Assembly (NCBI GenBank): GCA_012103075.1
Contig: JAAVLQ010000001.1
Location: 1-64,000 of the forward strand
Length of the DNA: 64,000 bases
Direction of reading: 5' to 3'
Source: Brucella cytisi
GTDB lineage: Bacteria > Pseudomonadota > Alphaproteobacteria > Rhizobiales > Rhizobiaceae
Shown here: positions 19,655-31,973 of the stretch, one piece after another
Layout: every line of letters begins with the position of its first letter
Numbering within the stretch: the first letter of the stretch is position 1
Program-made: the position numbers and the translations under genes
Notes under the pieces: generated by a model
Database searches by the model: none
Told to the model about the DNA's origin: nothing
What the model saw: the letters and a program-made list of their open reading frames with translations, nothing else

Positions 19655-21471
19655 ATGGACACAAAATCCGCCGATGGCGCCTATCGCGTTCTCGCCCGCA
19701 AATATCGCCCCCAGAATTTCAACGACCTTATCGGCGGGAGCCGATGGTTCGCACGCTCAAGAACGCGTTCGAGACGGGCCGCATCGCGCAGGCCCGGATG
19801 CTTACCGGCGTTCGCGGGGTCGGCAAGACCACGACAGCGCGCATTCTGGCGCGTGCGCTCAATTACAAGACCGATACGATCGACCAGCCGACCATCGACC
19901 TTTCCGTGCAGGGCGAAAACTGCCGGGCGATCATGGAAGGCCGTCATGTCGATGTGATCGAGATGGATGCCGCTTCGCATACCGGCATTGACGATATCCG
20001 CGAGATCATCGAGCAGGTGCGTTACCGCCCGGTTTCGGCGCGCTACAAGGTCTACATCATCGACGAAGTGCACATGCTCTCCAATCAAGCTTTCAACGGC
20101 CTGTTGAAGACGCTGGAAGAGCCACCGCCGCACGTCAAATTCATCTTTGCCACCACCGAAATCCGAAAGGTTCCGATCACGGTTCTGTCGCGCTGCCAGC
20201 GCTTCGACCTGCGCCGTATCGAATCGGGCACGTTGGCGCAGCATCTGCGCCGCATCGCGGAAGCGGAACAGATCGCGGTGGATGATACATCGCTCGCCAT
20301 GATCGCACGCGCAGGCGAAGGCTCGGCACGCGATTCGCTGTCGATATTCGATCAGGCCATCGCGCATGGTGCGGGTACTGTCACGGCGGAAGCCGTGCGC
20401 TCCATGCTGGGCCTTGCCGACCGTGCCCGTATCATCGACCTCTTCGAGATGCTGATGCGTGGCGATGTGGCTGGCGCACTGACGGAATTTCGCGCGCAGT
20501 ATGATGTCGGTGCCGACCCGTCGGTCGTGCTGACCGATCTTGCCGATTTCAACCATCTCGTGACACGACTGCGTTTCACGCCGGATGTGGCCGAAGACGT
20601 GTCCTTGTCGGAAGATGAGCGCGTGCGCGGTCGTGAATTCGCGCAGAAACTTTCTGTCCGTGTGCTGTCGCGCACGGCAGATGCTGCTCAAGGGCATTGC
20701 GGAAGTCGATACGGCGACGAGACCGGTTCAGGCTGCAGAAATGCTTTTGATCCGGCTTGCCCATGCCGCAGATCTGCCGACGCTGGACGAGGCGATTCGC
20801 GGTCTCGACAATGGCTCCGTTTCGGCGCCGCGTCCGCAGCCGGGCAATCCGCGGCCGAATGGCGGCGGTGGTGCGCCGGAAGCGCGTTTTGCCGCCGATG
20901 CGGTTGGATCGTCTTCGATGGCTCCAGCTTCCGGTGGACCGGCAACGGCCATGCGTATCGTGGAAACACCACCACAGCCGGTTCAGCCGTCAGCCGCACC
21001 GCAGCAATTTGTCGAGAACACGCCGCAGCCTTCGGTGCCGGTCAACAGCTTGCATGATGTCGTCGCACTTGCCGACAAGCACCGCGACATGCAGTTCAAG
21101 ATTCTGGTCAAGGGTTGCGTGCGCCTTGCATCCATTGCACCCGGGCGGCTCGAAATCGGACTGACCGACGATGCGCCGAAATCTCTGCCGAGCGATATTT
21201 CCCAACGCCTCCTGAACTGGACCGGCATTCGCTGGGTGGTGACGGTCGCGCGTGAGGTGGCCGGGCAGACCATTTCGGAGGCGGAAACCGAGCGACGCGA
21301 CAATCTGGTGACCGATGCCCGCGCCGATCCCGATGTCGCCGCTATTCTCGCGGCCTTTCCGGGGCAAAAATCACCGACGTGCGCATTGCCGTACCGGAAC
21401 AGAATGACGACGAGGACATTGACCTCGATGCCGTGGTGGAAACACCGGGCGCACCGTCTGAAGACGACTGA
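19655..21471 (+). CDS. dnaX: DNA polymerase III gamma/tau subunit (three frameshifts)
   Basis: Clamp-loader AAA+ ATPase. Walker A GVRGVGKTTTAR, Walker B region YIIDEVHML, SRC motif LSRCQRFDL, then a Pro-rich tau region and C-terminal polymerase-binding part. The frame breaks at 19735-19738 (CGGG where NDLIGQEPM needs CCAGG), 20675-20677 (CGG where SRTWQMLLK needs CCTGG) and near 21362-21366 (G run in FPGAKI). None lies on an A-rich slippery site, so they do not look programmed. Start ATG 19655 (MDTKSADGAYRV). Followed 24 bases later by ybaB and then recR, a classic operon order. Confidence 0.92.
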
Positions 21472-21495
21472 TTTACGGAATGATGGAGTGAACCC

Positions 21496-21819
21496 ATGCG
21501 TGACATGATGGGCATGATGAAGCAGGCGAAGGAATTGCAGGCCAAGATGAAGGCCATGCAGGACGAGATCGCCACCATGGAAGCCTCAGCCTCTTCGGGC
21601 GGCGGGCTGGTGACGATCACTCTTTCCGGCAAGGGCACCCTGTCGGCGCTGAAAATCGATCCGTCGCTGATGAAGGAAGAAGAGGTGGAAATCCTCGAAG
21701 ACTTGATCATCGCGGCGCATAACGACGCCAAGGCCAAGCTTGAAGCGGCCATGGCCGAGAAGACGCAGTCGCTCACCGCTGGTCTGCCGATTCCTCCGGG
21801 GTTCAAGCTGCCGTTTTAA
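21496..21819 (+). CDS. ybaB: YbaB/EbfC nucleoid-associated protein
   Basis: Small DNA-binding dimer, 107 residues, intact. Typical sequence: [19 protein letters not shown] coiled N-terminus, then [13 protein letters not shown] and the C-terminal [11 protein letters not shown]. Between dnaX and recR, as in many bacteria. Confidence 0.93.
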   Translation: MRDMMGMMKQAKELQAKMKAMQDEIATMEASASSGGGLVTITLSGKGTLSALKIDPSLMKEEEVEILEDLIIAAHNDAKAKLEAAMAEKTQSLTAGLPIPPGFKLPF

Positions 21820-21824
21820 GTGAG

Positions 21825-21925
21825 TAGGGCAGTTAAGGCATTAGGGCAGTATGTTTTATCTGCCCGAAACGTTGCTGCCTCTGCTTTCCTTATTGTCTTA
21901 CCGCCCTATTGCCGTATTGCCTTAA
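21825..21925. repeat. Inverted and direct repeats between ybaB and recR
   Basis: TAGGGCAG occurs twice (21825-21832 and 21842-21849). TTAAGGCA (21833-21840) is matched by TGCCTTAA (21918-21925) on the far side, with further AGGGC/GCCCT complementarity. The whole gap between the two genes could fold into one long imperfect hairpin. Function unknown. Confidence 0.5.
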
Positions 21926-21928
21926 AAG

Positions 21929-22534
21929 ATGTCCAAACGAATAGCCGGTCCCGAAATCGAACGTCTTATCCAGCTCCCCGCCCGCGTGCCGGGGCTTGGG
22001 CCGCGTTCGGCCCGTCGTGCGGCGCTGCATCTCATCAAGAAGAAAGAAGCGCTTCTGGTACCGCTTGGTGGCGCCATGCAGGAAGCTGCCGAAAAGGTAC
22101 GCATCTGCTCTTGCTGCGGCAATGTCGATACGTCCGATCCATGCACGATCTGCACCGATGAACGTCGTGATCCCACCACTCTTATTGTGGTGGAAGACGT
22201 TTCCGATCTCTGGGCGTTGGAGCGGGCAGGCACGATGAATGTGCGCTATCATGTTCTCGGCGGTCGCCTGTCACCGCTCGATGGCATCGGCCCGGACGAT
22301 CTCAACATCAAAGGACTGGTGGAACGGGTTTCCACGGGTGAGATCAAGGAAGTGATTCTCGCGGTCAACGCTACCGTCGAAGGCCAGACCACGGCGCATT
22401 ACATCACCGACCAGCTGTCGAGCTTCGATGTTCGTGTCACGCGGCTTGCCCATGGCGTCCCGGTCGGCGGCGAGCTTGATTATCTGGATGAAGGCACGCT
22501 GGCTGCCGCCTTGCGGGCAAGAACCACCCTTTAG
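21929..22534 (+). CDS. recR: Recombination protein RecR
   Basis: Works with RecF and RecO at stalled forks. It shows the helix-hairpin-helix ([15 protein letters not shown]), the zinc motif ([16 protein letters not shown]) and the Toprim domain ([15 protein letters not shown], then [16 protein letters not shown]). 201 residues, intact. Confidence 0.95.
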   Translation: MSKRIAGPEIERLIQLPARVPGLGPRSARRAALHLIKKKEALLVPLGGAMQEAAEKVRICSCCGNVDTSDPCTICTDERRDPTTLIVVEDVSDLWALERAGTMNVRYHVLGGRLSPLDGIGPDDLNIKGLVERVSTGEIKEVILAVNATVEGQTTAHYITDQLSSFDVRVTRLAHGVPVGGELDYLDEGTLAAALRARTTL

Positions 22535-22550
22535 AACTAATGGAGAAGGC

Positions 22551-23811
22551 ATGGCAGCGGGAAATTGGAAGCATAGCCTGAAGATTGGTCTCGCACTGGT
22601 TGCCAGCCTTGCCATTTCTCCCGCCATTGCCGCACCGTCCAAGGCGCAGATTGAAAGCCAGTATCGCAACTGGCTCGAAAAGGACCTTTGGCCGGAAGCG
22701 AAGGCAGCAGGTGTATCGCGCGCCGTGTTCGATCAGGCTTTTGCCGGCATCTCGATCAACTGGAAGCTGCCAGACCTTGTCATCCCCGGCGAAAAGCCCT
22801 CGACACCGAAAGAGCAGAAACAGGCGGAATTCGGTGCACCCGGCAAATATTTCAATGCAAAGACGATGGGCGCGGTCACAAGCGGCGGCAAGGCGCGCTA
22901 TGGCCAATATGCCAATCTCCTGAAGCGCATCGAACAGAAATACGGTGTTCCGGGGCCGATCCTGCTTGCCGTATGGGGCCGCGAATCCGGCTTCGGTACG
23001 GTGAAGATTCCCTACAATGCCTATGAGGTTCTTGGAACTAAGGCTTTTATGGCCACTCGCAAGGACATGTTCCGGAAGGAACTGATTGCTGCGCTCGAAA
23101 TCGCTTCCCAAGGGCTATATCGACGAAGCCGCTATGAAAAGCTCATGGGCGGGTGCACTCGGCCAGCCGCAATTCATGCCGACTTCCTATCTGAAACATG
23201 CTGTCGATTTCGACGGTGACGGCAAGCGCGACATCTGGAACTCGGTGCCGGATACGCTTGCCTCCATCGCCAATTATCTGAAGCTGTATGGCTGGCAGAA
23301 GGGGCGTGACTGGGGCTTTGAAGTGAGCGTCCCGCAGAACGTATCCTGCTCGCTGGAAGGTCCGGATCAGGGCAAGACGATTGCCGAATGGGCAAAGCTC
23401 GGCATTACGCGGGTGAATGGCAAACCGTTTCCGGCCAATGAAATGAAGGGCGAGGGCTTTCTGCTCATGCCCGCCGGTCGCTACGGTCCGGCCTTTGTCG
23501 TGAGCCCGAATTTCTACGTGCTCAAAGACTATAATATGAGCGATCTCTACGCGCTCTTCATCGGTCACGTCGGTGATCGTATCGCCTATGGTGCGGGCGA
23601 TTTCAACCGTGGATGGGGCGACGTCGGCTCCATGTATCGCTCTGATATCGGCGCAATGCAGAAACGCATGCAGGTGCTGGGCTATGATGTCGGCAAGCCG
23701 GACGGTCTGCCCGGCTTCAAGACCCGTCGCTCGATCGGCCTGTGGCAGGCGAAGAACGGCATGGCGTCAACCTGCTTCCCGCAGCCGGAGCTATTACGTC
23801 AGATCCGCTGA
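22551..23811 (+). CDS. Lytic murein transglycosylase, MltB family (one frameshift)
   Basis: Cleaves peptidoglycan glycan strands. ATG 22551 follows GGAGAAGGC and opens a signal peptide (HSLKIGLALVASLAISPAIA). The catalytic Glu is in LAVWGRESGFG. The frame changes near 23107-23109 (run of C), between ALEIAS and KGYIDEAAMKSSWAGALGQPQFMPTSY. The C-terminal region (DIGAMQKRMQVLGYDVGKPDG) is a peptidoglycan-binding domain. The end overlaps the convergent LysR gene by 13 bases. Confidence 0.87.
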
Positions 23812-24692
23812 TCCCCGTCGCTCAGCAAGTTGGCGAAAGACTGCAGCGCTTTCGTCCTGTAGCGGTCGTTGTGCTGCAGCATGAGAAACTGGCGCTGCGG
23901 CAGAGCAAAATCCGCCTTTACCAGCGTTCCGGCAGCAAGATGCGGGGCGGCGACAAGTTCCGATATGGCCGTCACGTAATCACCGGAGCGCACCGCCGAA
24001 CAGATGGCTTCGTTCGATGGCAGTTCCAGCGCCACATGCAGTCGCGCTGGATTATAACCGGAAGCGCGCATCGCATCCTCGAAAACGCTGCGCGTTCCCG
24101 ATCCCTGTTCACGCAAGATCCATTTTCCCTCGAACAGCCGATCCCGGGTGAGCTTGCCGCCCGTACCCCAGTCATGATCGGGGCGCGCCACCAGAATAAG
24201 CTGGTCGCTTGCAACCTTGCTGATTGATAGCGACGGCGCCTGCACAGCACCTTCGACGAGGCCAATATCGGCGACGCCTTCCTGTGTCGCCTCGGTAACG
24301 CTTTCCGTATTGCCAAGCGTCAGTCGCACGTCGATCAAGGGGTAGGCGGCGTGAAACCGTGCCAGAAAGGACGGCAGCCAATAGCTGGCGATGGTCTGGC
24401 TGGCATGAATGGCGAGAATGCCCCGTTTGCCGCCACCAAGTTCCGATAGCATCCGCTCGGCAGAACGGGCGCGCGCAAACGTTGCGCGTGCCTCGTCCAG
24501 AAACATGCGCCCGTCACCGGTCAGCTCGATCCGCCGCCCGATGCGGTTGAAGAGCGTCGCTCCGTAGCGATCTTCCATGGTGCGGATGGCTGAACTGACC
24601 GCCGAAGGGGTCAGATGCAGGGCTTCCGAGGCTCGCGTGAGGTGCTCACGCTCGGCGACTTCAATGAAAATTCGTAGCTGTTCCAGTGTCAT
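23799..24692 (-). CDS. LysR-family transcriptional regulator
   Basis: 297 residues, intact. N-terminal winged helix (MTLEQLRIFIEVAEREHLTRAS, LHLTPSAVSSAIRTMEDRYG), then an effector-binding domain. The divergent neighbour is a YeiH-type transporter, the arrangement of E. coli yeiE-yeiH, so it probably controls that gene. A TTCGAT-N3-ATCGAA palindrome sits 12 bases upstream of its start. Confidence 0.88.
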   Translation of the reverse strand: MTLEQLRIFIEVAEREHLTRASEALHLTPSAVSSAIRTMEDRYGATLFNRIGRRIELTGDGRMFLDEARATFARARSAERMLSELGGGKRGILAIHASQTIASYWLPSFLARFHAAYPLIDVRLTLGNTESVTEATQEGVADIGLVEGAVQAPSLSISKVASDQLILVARPDHDWGTGGKLTRDRLFEGKWILREQGSGTRSVFEDAMRASGYNPARLHVALELPSNEAICSAVRSGDYVTAISELVAAPHLAAGTLVKADFALPQRQFLMLQHNDRYRTKALQSFANLLSDGDQRI

Positions 24693-24703
24693 AGCGATAA
24701 TCG

Positions 24704-24718
24704 TTCGATTTTATCGAA
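24704..24718. promoter_or_regulatory. Candidate LysR operator
   Basis: Perfect palindrome TTCGAT-TTT-ATCGAA of the T-N11-A class bound by LysR regulators, in the gap between the divergent regulator and transporter genes. Proximity to the regulator start suggests autoregulation. Confidence 0.5.
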
Positions 24719-24792
24719 TGAAATATGCCATATAATGAAATGGATTGAACAGGGAAAAACAGGCATCTAATCAGAAAATAATTCTCATACGA

Positions 24793-24836
24793 GCATTTCC
24801 AGCAAAAGTGCGAAGCGGTTTTGCGCAGGACAATGC
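24793..24836. repeat. RIME-like intergenic palindrome
   Basis: Arms GCATT and AATGC outside, GCAAAA and TTTTGC inside, with the AGTGCGAAGCGG centre typical of these Rhizobiales elements. It lies just upstream of the YeiH-type gene. Confidence 0.6.
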
Positions 24837-24842
24837 GAAAAA

Positions 24843-25881
24843 TGCAGACTGTCAGATTTGAAATGCTGAAAATGACCTACTCCAAAATCCAGAACATCCT
24901 CCCGGGACTTGGCTTGAGCGTTGCCGTTGCAATTGCGGCGATCGGACTCGAAAAAGTCGAGGAACATTATGCAGGACGCGCCGGCTCGAAGCGCTGGTGA
25001 TAGCCATCCTCCTCGGCACGGTCGTGCGGACGTTCCTGCGTCCGGGCAAGCATTTCAACAAGGGCATCGGCTTTTCCGCCAAGCTCCTTCTGGAAATTGC
25101 AGTGGTATTGCTTGGCGCGTCGATCAGCGCCAGCGCGGTGGTGGCCGCGGGTTCGGGACTTATTTTCGGTATTGCAGGCGTCGTGGTGCTGGCTATTACG
25201 CTCAGCTACGGGATCGGGCGTTTGCTGAAGCTTCCGCATCGGATGGCCGTGCTGGTCGCCTGCGGCAATTCCATTTGCGGCAATTCCGCTATTGCCGCAA
25301 CCGCACCGGTTATCGGCGCGGGAAGCGAGGACGTGGCGGCTTCGATCGCCTTTACCGCTATTCTCGGCGTGGTCGTCGTGCTGCTTCTGCCACTGGTGGT
25401 GCCGGTTCTGGGGCTGTCGCACACGCAATATGGCGTGCTGGCGGGCCTGACCGTTTATGCAGTGCCACAGGTTCTGGCGGCCACCGCGCCGGTCGCGACG
25501 ATCAGTGTCCAGCTCGGCACGCTGGTGAAGCTCGTGCGCGTTCTGATGCTAGGACCGGTTATTCTTGCGCTGGCGCTTCTCGCCGGTAACAAGGATGCGA
25601 ATGCCAAGCCGGGCTTCTTCCAGTTGGTGCCATGGTTCATCCTCGGCTTCCTTGGCATGATGGCGCTGCATTCGCTGCATCTGATACCGGAAACGATTCT
25701 GCTCGGCATTCAATATGCCTCGACCATACTCACCATCATTTCGATGGCGGCCCTTGGCCTTGGCGTCGATATCCGCTCCGTGGCATCGGCAGGCGGTCGG
25801 GTGACACTGACCGCGGTGCTTTCGCTGGTTGCGCTGTGCATCATCAGCCTTGGCCTGATCCATATGCTCAGCGTTGCATAA
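24843..25881 (+). CDS. YeiH/UPF0324 family membrane protein, putative sulfate exporter (one frameshift)
   Basis: Polytopic inner-membrane protein with about ten hydrophobic segments. Family sequence: ACGNSICGNSAIAATAPVIGA, GLTVYAVPQVLAATAP, ALGLGVDIRSV. The N-terminal part (ILPGLGLSVAVAIAAIGLEKVEEHYAGRA) runs into a stop, because CCGG at 24981-24984 stands where the family has A-W-LEAL (CC-TGG). Start ATG 24843, 24864 or 24873 cannot be separated. Transported substrate is not proven for the family. Confidence 0.85.
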
Positions 25882-25912
25882 AAGGCCGGGATGGTTCACA
25901 TCCCGGCCTTTA
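25882..25912. terminator. Bidirectional terminator
   Basis: AAAGGCCGGGAT, loop GGTTCAC, ATCCCGGCCTTT then TATT. It lies between the convergent YeiH-type gene and yfdX and can serve both. Confidence 0.8.
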
Positions 25913-25928
25913 TTCTCACAAGCGATGG

Positions 25929-26675
25929 TCAGCTCTTCTTGGCCGCATCAGTCGGCTTTGCGTCGACTGATGCATTGACTGTCTTGCTGGCGTCCTTCTT
26001 GTCATCACCGGACATGTTGGAGCGGATCGTCACCATATGTTCCGCCTTGATGAGAGTCAGGTTGGCATCGTAATATTTGCCGTTGCCGAGCTGTTCCAGT
26101 GCCAGATCGACATCATTGTCTATGGCAGGCAGATTGGCTGTCGTTTCGGTTATCACCAGATCGACATCCGCGAGTTTCAGCTCATCCTGAGCCTCTTTCT
26201 TGCGGCCATGCTGGATATGTTCATTGGCCTTTTTCAGGTGGGCAGCCTTTTCAGGCGTCAGCTTGTAGTCATCGACCACACCGGCTTCCATATCGACCGG
26301 CAATGTGCCCGACTGAACTTCGGCGACTTAGTTGGCTGGAGCGCCAGCCGCTTTCATCTTGTCAAGCAGGGATGGAGTGTCTTTCTGCGCCTTGTCCAGA
26401 TCATCCTTGACCGTCGACAGAATGACCTTGGCTTGGTCGGGTGTTCCCTGAAAAATGGCCAGTCGCGCCAGTGTAACGCCGCGCACCGCTGCAAGGCCAT
26501 CGCCGGAAATGGCATCCAGCTTCTTGATGGCGTCCTGTTGTGCAGCTTTCATGCTCTCTGTCGCCGGGGCATTCGACTTTGTTGCACTTTCGGCGAAGCT
26601 TGGCACGGCAAAGGAAGCGCTCAGCAGCGCAGTTGAAAGCAACATTGCGGTCAGGGTGGTGGTTCTGGAAATCAT
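25929..26675 (-). pseudogene. yfdX: YfdX-family secreted protein with in-frame stop
   Basis: The YfdX family is periplasmic and acid-stress linked in E. coli. ATG 26675 opens a signal peptide (SRTTTLTAMLLSTALLSASFAVPSFA). Family features appear on both sides of the break: GVTLARLAIFQGTPDQAK before, DYKLTPEKAAHLKKANEHI and NGKYYDANLTLIKAEHMV after. An in-frame TAA (26328-26330) separates them with no frame change, unlike the other broken genes here. It may be a true nonsense mutation or a single miscalled base. Confidence 0.75.
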
Positions 26676-26901
26676 CTTATGCAATCCATTCAAAAGTAAT
26701 TCTGTATAGATATTTTGCTATGAATAGGCGGATTGGAAGCTTTTATCCTTCACAACTAATACAGAGAAAGCTTTATTAGCCGCTTATCTGCCGAATTGGA
26801 AAAGAAGATAATGAATCAATATTGGTCGATCATGTAAAATTGTGCCGGTTCGTGACTATTTCGTGGCGGAGAAATCACCATAAATTTATCTGATAAAGAA
26901 A

Positions 26902-26923
26902 AAGCCCGCCGGGAGGCGGGCTT
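26902..26923 (-). terminator. Terminator of the aroA-cmk-rpsA operon
   Basis: On the minus strand AAGCCCGCC, a four-base loop, GGCGGGCTT and a T-rich tail, 28 bases after the rpsA stop. Confidence 0.85.
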
Positions 26924-26950
26924 TCTCATGTTCGATCGAAGAAGAAAAGA

Positions 26951-28651
26951 TTAGTTCTTTTCCTGCTTCTTCAGAGCGGCACCGAGGATGTCGCCGAGCG
27001 AAGCGCCGGAGTCGGACGAACCGTACTGAGCGACAGCTTCTTTTTCTTCAGCGATTTCGAGCGCCTTGATCGAGACCTGCAGCTTGCGGGTCTTCTTGTC
27101 GAAAGCGATGACGCGAGCGTCAAGCTTCTGACCGACCGTGAAGCGTTCCGGACGCTGCTCGTCGCGGTCACGCGACAGATCCGAACGCTTGATGAAGCTT
27201 TCGAGATCGTGGTCGACGAGACGGACTTCGAGGCCACCGTCGGTAACGGCGGTCACTTCGCAGGTCACAACGGCGTTCTTGCGCAGTTCGCCGGAAGCTG
27301 CTGCTTCGCCGACCTTGTCGCCGGAAAGCTGCTTGATGCCGAGCGAGATGCGTTCCTTGTCGATATCGACGTCGAGAACGACAGCCTTGACGACTTCACC
27401 CTTGTTGTACTCTTCGATGACCTGTTCGCCCGGACGGTTCCAGTCGAGGTCGGAGAGGTGAACCATGCCGTCAACGTCGCCGTCGAGGCCAATGAACAGG
27501 CCGAATTCGGTCTTGTTCTTGACTTCACCTTCAACAACGGTACCGACAGGGTACTTCTGGGCAAAGGTCGTCCACGGATTGTCGAGGGTCTGCTTGAGGC
27601 CCAGCGAGATACGGCGCTTGACCGGATCAACTTCGAGCACAACGACTTCGACTTCCTGCGTGGTGGAAAGAATCTTGCCCGGATGGACATTCTTCTTGGT
27701 CCACGACATTTCGGAAACGTGGATGAGGCCTTCGATGCCCGGCTCGATTTCAACGAACGCACCGTAGTCGGTGATGTTCGTGACGGTGCCGGTGATCTTT
27801 TGCCGATCGGGTACTTCGCGCCGATGCCATCCCAAGGATCGCTCTCGAGCTGCTTCATGCCGAGCGAGATACGATGGGTTTCCCTGGTTGATGCGGATGA
27901 TCTGCACCTTGACCGTCTGGCCGATGGTGAGGATTTCCGACGGATGGTTGACGCGGCGCCATGCCATGTCGGTAACGTGCAGGAGACCGTCGATGCCGCC
28001 GAGGTCAACGAACGCACCGTAATCGGTGATGTTCTTGACGACGCCTTCAACGACCTGACCTTCTTCAAGGTTCTGGACGATTTCCGAACGCTGTTCCGCA
28101 CGGCTCTCTTCAAGAACGGTACGACGCGAGACAACGATGTTGCCGCGACGCTTGTCCATCTTGAGGATTTCGAACGGTTGCGGGACGTGCATGAGCGGGG
28201 TGACGTCGCGGATCGGACGGATGTCGACCTGCGAACGCGGCAGGAAGGCAACAGCGCCGTCGAGGTCGACGGTGAAACCACCCTTGACCTGATTGAAGAT
28301 GACGCCATCGACGCGCTCGCCATTGGCGAACTTCTGCTCGAGCTTGACCCAGCTTTCTTCACGGCGTGCTTTTTCGCGCGACAGGACAGCTTCGCCCAGA
28401 GCGTTTTCGATGCGCTCGACGTAAACTTCCACTTCGTCGCCCGGCTTCAGCGTGCCGTCTTTGCCCTTTGCGCCGAATTCCTTCAGCGGCACGCGGCCTT
28501 CGACCTTCAGACCGGCGTCGATGATCGCCATGTCCTTTTCAATGGCTACGATGCGGCCCTTGACGACATAACCTTCAGCAAGGTCGTTCGTTGCAAAGGA
28601 TTCCGCCAGCAGCGACTCGAAGTCTGCGAGGGATGGATTGAATTCTGACAT
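26951..28651 (-). CDS. rpsA: Ribosomal protein S1 (two compensating frameshifts)
   Basis: Binds mRNA on the 30S subunit. 566 residues with about six S1 repeats (e.g. ITDYGAFVDLGGIDGLLHVTDM, ITDYGAFVEIEPGIEGLIHV). The open frame is continuous, yet residues about 256-281 are out of frame: the conserved text there is ETHRISLGMKQLESDPW. The breaks are an extra C at 27882-27887 (CCCTGG for CCTGG) and a short A run at 27797-27800. The true protein is probably normal. Last gene of the aroA-cmk-rpsA set. Confidence 0.93.
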   Translation of the reverse strand: MSEFNPSLADFESLLAESFATNDLAEGYVVKGRIVAIEKDMAIIDAGLKVEGRVPLKEFGAKGKDGTLKPGDEVEVYVERIENALGEAVLSREKARREESWVKLEQKFANGERVDGVIFNQVKGGFTVDLDGAVAFLPRSQVDIRPIRDVTPLMHVPQPFEILKMDKRRGNIVVSRRTVLEESRAEQRSEIVQNLEEGQVVEGVVKNITDYGAFVDLGGIDGLLHVTDMAWRRVNHPSEILTIGQTVKVQIIRINQGNPSYLARHEAARERSLGWHRREVPDRQKITGTVTNITDYGAFVEIEPGIEGLIHVSEMSWTKKNVHPGKILSTTQEVEVVVLEVDPVKRRISLGLKQTLDNPWTTFAQKYPVGTVVEGEVKNKTEFGLFIGLDGDVDGMVHLSDLDWNRPGEQVIEEYNKGEVVKAVVLDVDIDKERISLGIKQLSGDKVGEAAASGELRKNAVVTCEVTAVTDGGLEVRLVDHDLESFIKRSDLSRDRDEQRPERFTVGQKLDARVIAFDKKTRKLQVSIKALEIAEEKEAVAQYGSSDSGASLGDILGAALKKQEKN

Positions 28652-28864
28652 GAATACTCCGGTGCATCCGGAAAATTCATCGGATGCGGCGCCGGGGGTT
28701 AGTGTTGCGTTATGCCCGACCTCGGCCCCGTCTTTGCAGACAACCGGCGCGTGGAACGCGAAGTCAGGCTTTCAGTATGAGTGCAACCTATATAGGTCCG
28801 AACTCAAGATAATCCAGCTTTTCGGGGCATAATGAGATCCAAAAAGTCTAAAAACTTGTCGGTT

Positions 28865-31201
<2,337 letters not shown>

Positions 31202-31591
31202 GTGGCAAAAGCTGAACTTGGTACCAAGCGTATCGACCCGGAAACGGGCAAGAAATTTTACGATCTCAATCGCGACCCGATCGTTTCGCCTTACACCGGC
31301 ATTTCCTATCCACGTTCCTATTTCGACTCCACGCTTGAAAGCCGCGTTGTCGAAGAGGAAACCGAAGAGGAAGAACTGGATACGGCACTCGAAAAGCCGG
31401 AATTCGTCTCTCTCGAGGATGCCGACGACGAAACGAAGGGCAGCGGCGACGATCTGCCGGATATGGACGACGACGATGTCGATCTCGGCGACGACGATGA
31501 AGACACCTTCCTCGAAGAAGAGGAAGACGAGGACGACGACATGTCGGGCATTCTCGGCGGCGGCGTCGGCGGCGAAGACGAGGAAGGCTGA
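31202..31591 (+). CDS. TIGR02300 'FYDLN' acidic protein
   Basis: Small protein of unknown function conserved in Alphaproteobacteria. The N-terminal block AELGTKRIDPETGKKFYDLN defines the family. The C-terminal half is an extreme Asp/Glu tail ending in a Gly-rich stretch. The start is GTG 31202, after GAGG at good spacing; the upstream in-frame ATG is not conserved. No catalytic motif. The acidic tail suggests binding a basic partner (inference). Confidence 0.85.
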   Translation: MAKAELGTKRIDPETGKKFYDLNRDPIVSPYTGISYPRSYFDSTLESRVVEEETEEEELDTALEKPEFVSLEDADDETKGSGDDLPDMDDDDVDLGDDDEDTFLEEEEDEDDDMSGILGGGVGGEDEEG

Positions 31592-31621
31592 TCTGTTACA
31601 TGATCAAGACCGGATGCTTTT

Positions 31622-31647
31622 GCGAGGCGACCTTCAGGTCGCCTCGC
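31622..31647 (+). terminator. Strong hairpin after the TIGR02300 gene
   Basis: Perfect arms GCGAGGCGACC and GGTCGCCTCGC around TTCA. The following T content is poor (TGCGTTT), so termination is likely but not certain. Confidence 0.55.
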
Positions 31648-31814
31648 TGCGTTTGGAGCATATCCCGGATTGGGCTTCGGCGTGATCTGTGAATTATTTT
31701 CGGCAGATGTGAAAAGAGTTGCGATTTAGCTCTTGATCTTCTGACAAACGCCATTTAATAAGCCGCCACACCGGGCAGCAAGTCCTGCCTGATGCGCCTC
31801 GAAAGAGGTCTGAT

Positions 31815-31890
31815 GGGGCCATAGCTCAGCTGGGAGAGCGCCTGCATGGCATGCAGGAGGTCAGCGGTTCGATCCCGCTTGGCTCCACCA
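31815..31890 (+). tRNA. tRNA-Ala (anticodon GGC)
   Basis: 76 nt with encoded CCA. Acceptor GGGGCCA pairs with TGGCTCC and includes the G3-U70 identity pair of alanine tRNAs. Anticodon arm CCTGC-ATGGCAT-GCAGG gives GGC. T arm GCGGTTCGATCCCGC. Confidence 0.96.
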
Positions 31891-31973
31891 AATGTTTCTT
31901 CTCAAGTAACCAGAACGGACACCGTCATCGGTCGGCACAATAGCTGTCGGTGGACAAAGCCTGTCCGAGCGCT

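Noticed and set aside
19735..20680. Programmed frameshifting in dnaX
   Set aside because: The breaks are at CGGG and CGG sites, not at an A-rich slippery heptamer, and downstream frames continue the normal protein.
27209..28648. 479-residue + strand frame across rpsA
   Set aside because: Antisense shadow of a highly biased ribosomal gene; no start signal or family features.
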